DNA from: Alentia gelatinosa
Taxonomy: Eukaryota; Annelida; Polychaeta; Phyllodocida; Polynoidae
NCBI GenBank assembly: GCA_950022655.1
Contig: OX465580.1
Span: 121,627,016-121,691,015, forward strand
DNA length: 64,000 nt
Reading direction: 5' to 3'
How positions within the stretch are numbered: the stretch's first letter is position 1; the number at the start of each line of letters is the position of its first letter. A program made the translations under genes and the position numbers. The notes beneath the pieces are model-generated. The model worked only from the letters and a program-made list of their open reading frames with translations. It made no database searches and had not been told where the DNA came from. This document shows positions 24,301 through 33,300 of this stretch, in pieces.

Positions 24301-27300
24301 AAGGAAAAACTAAATATAGCACGGAGGAATCAATGATGAGTACTGAGTACAGCCATCCTATTTTTCTGTGATGGTGCCATATAAAGTACACGTTATAGCT
24401 GCACTAGCATCAGCCCATCTAGCAGTTATTGAACACCTGGCCTTTATTGCTTTGGAGTGGAAACGATTGCCTAAAGAGGAATTGTGTGTTTGTGTAGTTT
24501 CACATCACGGTAGGCTAGTTTCGTCCTTTAGAGACAGACTTACTAATTGAACCGATCTACTTCTGGTTTTTGTATGTTTTGTCCAGTTTCCCTTGACGAA
24601 GGAAAAGTATACAAACTCAAGACGGGTATGATTGTATCAGCAAGACCCTATGCCCGCTTTTTATTATCCATGGTATACAAAGTACCTATTGGAAATGTAC
24701 GGGAATTCAGTAAATCACGACCCATTATATAAAAACTGTCAAATACCACAGCTGTGGTATACAGATTCATATCTGTGCTATACGGCCTCAAAGCCATGCT
24801 ATTGGGGAAAATAATGCCTTTGTGCTATAGAGCACAAAAAATAGTTCCTTTTGTTATAACCTTTAACATGCCTTACATGGCAACTACTGGGTTTAATTTC
24901 TTTGAAAAGTTTGATAATAAATGCAACAAACGATGGTTTTGTGGATAGGCGGCTCTGTAAACAACTAGAGGTTGACGTCGTAACATAACCATCAATTATT
25001 GTCTATATAGTGCTGCTTCTCTGGAGGGCTGTGTCCTACACCATTAACACAACACTCAACTAGTCACAATATACTGACAATAGCAAGTCACTTCTCCATG
25101 CCAATCAGGCCAGCACGCTGACTAAAGACTAAGTCACGTATTGGATAGAATAACTGGATGGGTTCTAGTGTACCGGCACGCCATGCACCACTCCGGTCAT
25201 TACCTCACCCCTGGTATTTTTGTCCCATAGGCTTAATATTGGGAACTTGTTCTCTATGCCCCTACAATATTACAGTCCGTTCTCCATGGTCTAAATTCTG
25301 TGTATTATCTATTCTTTTAGTGTGCACATGGGTATGATAAATAAAGAAAGCAACACGCTTTGGTCAAAGTTGTTGTTCTCCAACTCGTTTGAATGCTATG
25401 TGATATTCACTTGGCTGTCGCCTCGTTCATATCACCCCGCATCAAACTTGTGGAGAATGATGGCTTTCACCAAAACTTGTTGGTTTCTTCTTTAGTACTC
25501 TACTTGCTCAATATGACACCACACAAGTGCAGCTTTAAGGAATCCGGAGGGAGAGTGCTGAAATGACCTGGCATCACTTTACTCAAGTTCTGGTACGAAA
25601 CACTAGTGGATCTTTGACCTTTGATCTTGCGTTCTAGGGTCAAAATAGTGAACTTAGATAGACATGAGTAATGGATAATCCGCACTACGGTATGTCCCCT
25701 CAGTATAGATATAAGGAACCGAGTTCACCTATCGGCCATGAGGAATGATATGTCCTAACAATTACTATATACCCATACCGTTTATACTGTAGATACGCAC
25801 CGTTTCGGCATATGACGTAAAAATACTGTACGGACCGCTGGTCCCTACACTAAAATACTGACCACCTTGCCATACAAGTTTATTAACCTATTGGTTGTTA
25901 AAAATTAAATTGATGATTTTTTTTTAAATTTCGGGTATATAGTAAAAATATAACGTCCTACCATGCTTGTACAAGTCACAGAACTCGATGATAATTTACG
26001 GTTTGTACGGAACTCGGCATAAATGCCTCGTTCCGTACAAACCGTAAATTATCATCTCGTTCTGTGACTTGTACAGCATGGTCAGGACGTTCTATATAAT
26101 TACTATATGTTGTTGTTGTAGCCACTAAGCAAGAATACCAAAGTGCTGTCTTGTGTTCCCAATTACTATGTGTGTGTGCTATGTATGTTGACAACCTTAC
26201 CTCTTCTTATTAGATCAGACTTGGATTATCAGTAAAGTTAAACGGTTTGGATGTAACATACTTTTGAAAAGTCTAATAATGAGAGCGATTCTTATGATAA
26301 ACAAGGATTTTTTTTTTTAAATCTACACTTATCCAGACCAACCATTGGTTTGGTACGGGTTCATTGATGATATTTTCTATATCTGGCCCTACGCCCGATA
26401 CTTCATCACCCACGCCAATTCGATACACCCGACTATCAAATTCACAGAAGAAACCTTCACAGAGAGTTCCACTTCTAAGACAACACCTCCTGGTCCGGGT
26501 AAAACTGGAAAATTGGAAACCTCCCCCTTAGTGATTCCCAATAATAACTGTTGTCTCTGACCCAACAGTTGCAGATACTGCCCCAGTATGGTCGAATCCG
26601 ATATTCGGACCTGCTCCTAACTATTGCGGTAGCTCTAACTGTGCGCTTCGCCACATTTTCAGAAATGATAAACAAGATATGAAAATATATATGGAGTTAA
26701 CAAATACAGTGGAAACTTCATATAGTGTCCACTATTTCTGAAAGGGCATTTTTTTTTAAATAATTTTTTTTATTCACTATAAGTTTCACGACATACAAAG
26801 TTCACCGACCAAGGGTGATCTTCCACTTTGGAGTGGCATTTTGGCCAAGGCCTTTCAAGATTGAAATGAAGTAGTTCTATGTGTGAGCCTTGTACATCTC
26901 AAATATATCAAATTGATGTTAACGTAATCTACAAAAACTAAACACATAACTTGTTAACTGTAGTTACTTACTAACTCTGTTTTACTTGTCTCTCCCATTG
27001 CTTCACTGCCAGGGCATCTTAAGAATCATATGACCCCTCACGTTTGGCCCACAAAGAATCTTTGCACAAGCCAAACATTAGAATATATATCACATCTATT
27101 GTCATCTATAGGATACTAGTACCTATCAGTACAGGTACAAAGTTGCATTATATAATGGAACCTAGAAAAGCCTAGTGACCAAGTGTAAATACCAGACAGC
27201 CCTTCTTACTTTTAGCGAATTTTAGATAATAGATTCTGTCCGTTAGAGCAAATTGGCCACTACTTTAGCTCACTGTACTCGGTTTTCATTGTGTATACAC

Positions 27301-30300
27301 GGACGCATGTCTCTGGGTCGGACAACGGATTTACGAAACGGATGAAGGGAAGGTGAACATTAAAAAGGCACATAGCTAAAAGAGGCGAGGAACTCCCATG
27401 TGGGGTTATCGACAAGATTAGTGGTGGGTCTAGAGTGGGAGCAACCCCCCACTACACACATAACCTGGACGTCGAGTAGAGGTTTATTCAACGCGGTTCG
27501 TTTAATCTAGATGGTTCAGTGAACTTAGCCTTGCCCATCAATATTCTCCCGTCAGTTCCTGCTCCTAACCTCTCTCCCTTTTGGAAATACCGGATCCGCC
27601 CTGGAAGATGCTTTTTATTTTCACACCGTATATGGCAATATCGTTCACGTATATTCAGTTTGGGCAGCTCTGAGTCTCACTATACGTATTCTCCAAGAAA
27701 AGAAACGTGAAATCTTATAATGTATATGCAATGTATGTTACTGGTGATTTGGTAGACATGGCTGTTTAAGGATTATAATTTCCACCATGCTTGGGTCTGT
27801 GTGGCTAAGCAAACTGTCAAACCACCAGAATTGGTGAAAAAAATTAATAAAACAACTTCGACACTTGTCAAACTAGCCTTTTCCAGGATTCAGTCTCAAT
27901 ACCACGACTTGCTATAACACTGTTACGCCATTTTATATGATTTACTGTCGGGATACCGGTATAGGTGGGCGTCAAAAGAGAGGACGGTAGCGATCCTGCT
28001 TTGATCCGTTTCTGTGAGGAAGACTCATTACACAAATATCAATGTACAGCTGAATGCGGAAGCTGGGGGCGGGACACCGTTTTTCACCACGTGTAGTTTT
28101 TTTATAAGCGAGCTGGAAGTGCTTTTATAAAATATGTATAGCTTGTATGTTTGTGATGTCAATGATGACGTTTAGGGGTATTTTCGGTATTAGTTTCTAT
28201 ACCGACAGACTGATATAACATAAAACTCAGGTATACTCGCTCCTGTACCGGTCCTGTCGTTGTGGAATAGTATTGATCAATGGGTCGAGAAAGCTAACTC
28301 CAAGGAACTATTCAAAGGTTACATACAGAACAGGGTATTATTAGAGAGGGAAGACTTGACAATGATATGAACTCTAAAATAACTTAATATAAGTGTTGCT
28401 ATTATACCGAACTGACTATTTGGCATATTATGTATGACTACTTGCCATATTCGACAGTATACGTGAATTGTTATTCTATCACACCACTATTACTACTTCT
28501 TTACTCTTATTTCTTATAAAAATCATTGATGTACACACTAAGAAGAGTGATACTATGTTTTCTCGTGGAAGAACTGTACCCTCATACAGAATGTGGAATA
28601 AACATTGTTTTAAAAAATCCCTAGGGTGAGGTAAGAACACAGAGGGATGAGTGCAATGCAAGTCCCACGGATAAAAGCAGCAGGAACGGTCCCCTGAACT
28701 CTGTGCCCCCTATATGAAACATTAAAATATAATTACTTTTAGATTTTTTCATTTTCTTTTAGATTTTTTTGTGTTTTTCTTATCTGTATCTGGTAGGTTT
28801 TTTTATGGCAAGCATCGGCTTGCCATAGAGGTGTTATTGCCACGTCATAATAATCTTTCATTTTCTTTTAGAGCTTAACTGCCCAACAGGCCACTACGTA
28901 TTCTATACGTAGATACATATTTATGAAAACTTGAGGAATTTGAGTAATCTTCATTATACACTCTAGTTTCGGCATATTTTCGCTGCTTGTTGTTTGTTGT
29001 TGTTTCCAGAATTTCTCAAGGTTCTTTTACACCACAAGGGTGGTGATCAAATCTATGTGATAAAGTCAGGTAGAAATCTCAATCCCTACACATTTATTGA
29101 GGTGAGAGTTTTTTTTACTTCCTACATCACATTGACATGGTATGGGAGGATTTGCCTTTGATATAGCAGTAAATCTACCACTGCCGGGGATTAAGGAGAA
29201 ATGTGGCTGCAGTGCGAAACCCATAGTCTCACAACCTTGGGATTTTTGTCACTGACTGTACTGGAGGTAAAAGGCAAACTTATTGTGGACAGATCTACAA
29301 AGTTAAAACTTAATCGTCTGCACATCGTATATATCAACCTAAATTGTTTTACCCCCCACAATATGATCTTATACATTATATGTATATGCATTTGGTACCA
29401 CTGGTGGGCATTTGCTTTCGCTTAGTCTAAGCGTCTCCAAATCCATAACACTAATTAACAAAAGTAATAAATCCCTTTCAATCAGGATCTGTTTTATTAA
29501 TTCCTTCTGCCTTCATCTAGAATATAAAAATGTCATAAGAAGTAATTACAATCAGTGTTGAATAAAAATGAAACATATTTGGTAGTTTCTTATAATCAAT
29601 GTCATCTCATATATGTAGAGTTAACTTAACTTTCTTTCAAATTGAAGAACTGTTTTCCATTGAGGAGATACTTATAATGACCTTTGACCTTGACACATTA
29701 GTAACACATATGCTAACAGCAAACGAAGACGTTACCCAATCGTAAATTATTTACGCTGCTTATCAGTCACCATGTCCGGGCCCTCTGGTCAAATGGACAC
29801 ACGGCCATTAGTTAATCTGAGCTAATGTATCGCGAGTTAACCTGGTACTGTGGAACGTGTCAAGTCATAAACAGAAAATAAACTGACTGGATCAAAAATA
29901 AGATATTCTAAACAGACCGAAAATGAAAGGTTAAGGAGCAAGTTACATGTATGTACACCAAAGCTAAGTGGGTGGAAAGACTCGGTTATTATACCAAATT
30001 TGGAGGTATTTTTGGTCTTGTTTACTTTTTCTCTGGCGGTGTGCCTATGGTTATGTATGTCACTATGTTGTGTAACACATTCCGCTACATTAGCAGACTG
30101 AAGGTCGCCACATCTCTTGGTACATCTTTCACTGCGCTGTTACACATACTTAAATATACTCATGCAAATACAACGTACAAACATATTCATAGGGCGACTT
30201 ATTTCAAAAAATTTAATTATAACAACAATAACAAACACACAATAGCAAATGTTTTCAGATACAAGCGGCCGTTATCTCCGAGGCCTAGACGCGTAGTAAT

Positions 30301-33300
30301 ATTCGAGTGAATGCGAGGATATTACGTAGAATATAGACGTAGAGTCTAGTCCGAGTCCGTAATCTTCGCTCTGTGTAGGGTGGAGATTACGAACACCCTT
30401 TATCTCCGCCCTGTGAATTACGCAGTTCATATAGGTTTAGTATGGAGACTCTATAATCGGTGGATTAAGTCATATACTACAACGTTGAAGTTCTCCGTCA
30501 AGACTGTTCCATACTTGTATTCCCCATTAAATGTTGTATTTTTTGTCTGAAGAAACTCGTCTTCCGCCTTCGCATTTTTACCTCTATTTTATCATCTCTG
30601 CGTGTGCGTGGATCATTAGCAATGTCTAAACATTTAGTAAACTTATACATATACACATGTAGCAGATTAAGGAAGGGACGTTTCTAGTTAAGTGGTTTAT
30701 CTCACCCCAGGAATAAATGTCCATAGGCTTAACATTGGGATCTCGTTCTCCATGCCCCTTCAAGTATTACAGTCCGTTCTCCATGGTCTATATCCTATTT
30801 GTTGCCCATTCTTTTAGTGTGTACAGGGGTGAGATAAATACAGAGAGCAACTCGTTTTGGTCAAAGACGTCATTCTCCAACTCGTTTGAATACTATAGAG
30901 AAACAGGCTTACTGTCTCCGTACGGATAAAATACGCGGTAAAATCGGCGATCAGATCAACCGATGCCGAAGGCAGAGGTTCATCTGATCGCCGATTTTAC
31001 CAAGTATTTTATCCGTACGGAGACAGTCAGCCTGTTTCTCTATTATTATATACCTTAAAATATCGAATTTTTAACTTTGCTACTGGGGGAATATTTGGAT
31101 TTTGCCGCCGTACATGCCCCGTACGCCACATACATACCCCGTACGTCACCTAGGTGTCGTACGGGTATAAATACGACATGGGTAGGAGCGGGCAGTATGT
31201 GTAGGATATACTACCACAGGTATATAATAATACTTGATATTCACTCGGCTGTCGCCTCGTTCATATCACCCCGTATCAAATTCGTGGAGAACGACGACTT
31301 TGACCAAAACTTGTTGGTTTCTTCTTTAGTATTCTCACAGAGCATTTATGGTAGACGTAAGGTCCATCTGGACGATGTTTGTTTGTTTGTGTAGTTTTAC
31401 GTCTCGGTAGGCTAGTTACGTCCTTTTGAGACTGACTCATTGGTTGACCTATCTGGTTCTTGAAAGGTATACTAACTCAACTTTGGACGATGGAGCCGTG
31501 CCATTAATTGGTTGGCGATGGTGGTGGTGTGAGGTGTGACCGACTATCTTGTCGGTAATCACACAAACACAGATGACACTGCTTCTCACGCACCTACAAT
31601 AATACCTCCCTTAACCAAGGGTTTAAGAATGGCATCAACTTCTTTCAGGTTCTGTCCCAGAACTCCTTAAGTGCTATATCCCAACTCTGAACTGAAAATT
31701 CTGACTCACTTCCCTAATTACCTCTTCAATTAGTTTCCCAATACACTAACTTCAAATGGCATAAATATGCGGTCTTGACAAAACTCGGGTACTTGCATCG
31801 AGATATTACTTGTAGTGATGAGTTTGTTTGTTTGGGTAAATTAACATCTAATTTGTTTAATGGCTAACATAAAATAGTATGGTAATATAGAACAACTCGG
31901 ACCAAAACAACTCGGAACAATTTTCATGCAGTCATCCTAACCGTGTTTCTATATAGACTATATAGAGATATGTACTATAATAGTACATATTTTCCTTCTG
32001 AAATCCATGTGCAATATGCCTGGGTTTTCAGAACTCTAACCTTTGGTGGATGACAAACCTTATGGGTTCTATCACGCGCACGATTTGGCAAGACTGCTTT
32101 CTTCCACTTTCGTGGTCACTGATCTAGACGGTAATGTCTGAAGCACATGCCCATCCCTGATCCATGTCCATTGGTCACAGCCAAGTCTGGGTGGCTGTGA
32201 GGTTACTCACTGTGACTCCACCTCCTTGACGAGTTCAGCAAACCGTGTCGTGTTCGTCTGACACCTTCGGTCATGGTTAGGTGATAATGATTCAAAGCGG
32301 AGAGAAGGTGTGAGTTAGGAGAGCGTGCAGTGTCCCACGTGGAACACACTCAAAAGTGCTGAGTGCGCCAGAGACTGAGGTGAGTAACACCTGGTGCCTG
32401 GCCGCGATGGGTACCGCTTACATCTCACCACCACGTGGTGCTAAGGTTGAGGTACACGCCTAACAGGTACCTTTTTAATGCACTATTCTCTGTCACGGGG
32501 CAGCTGGAGACAATCACGACTGGGTGTGTCATGATCACGTACGATCTGCCTGCGGAGTGCACAGATGTGAAGTAGGCCCGTAATACAGTTTCTATCTAGG
32601 ATTTCCAGTAGTTTTGTACATATTAGGGTTTAATATCTAATAATATAAGAGATTTTTATTGGCAGACGAAGATACTTAATCCAATCAATTTTATGATCAA
32701 TGTACTATTCTGAAAGTAGCATATATGCTCCCATTTCTCCATCGTCTATGACTTGATCCACAATTTTGGAACTTTCACGTCACGAAAGACCGGGGGTATT
32801 GTCAAGTAACACGTAAATATGTAAATGCCCGAGGTACTTAACCACGTCAACCATGTCAAAGGTTAGAGATCTACATACCATTTGGTTATTCATAATTTCC
32901 CTTATGACACTTAATCAACACTTGGGCACTCTAATTCACAGTGCTGTCATTTCAACGTGATCATTACAATATATTTATAACTCGAAGTGTTGTTCTCTCT
33001 TTTTTTAGTTCTAACCCTGTACATATTTCCAGGACACTGTTTCTTTCAGCTGAGATGCCAGTGACTGAATGAAGCCTGCTTGGGGAGCATTTATCAAATA
33101 CGACAGGGGAGGGGGTGAACGGTTCATGGACGCCTTGAGCCCGGGACGATTTGAGCCCTGGACGCCTTGAGCCTTTCTGTGGACGCCTTGAGCCTACCCA
33201 GTGGACGCCTTGAGCCTACCCCGATTTGGTTGCCTTGAGCTTCTAGGTGTAAAAACTTTGAAAAGTGCACTTATACTAGTTTATAGTCATATATACTCAA

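Larger units (their letters stand above)
30843..31337. repeat. Palindrome H3', split by an inserted element
   Basis: The left arm (30843-30894, GAGAGCAACTCGTTTTGG to GTTTGAATACT) and the right part (31229-31337, TGATATTCACTCGGCTG to TTGTTGGTTTCTTC) together match H3 at 25342-25494. Between them lie 334 bp of another element, with AATACT on both sides. The apex TTCACTCGGCTGTCGCCTCG is intact on the right side. Confidence 0.85.

Noticed and set aside
29951..30310. 119-codon plus-strand frame
   Set aside because: No domain, Asn-rich low-complexity middle, inside a repeat-rich intron, and no sign of conservation.
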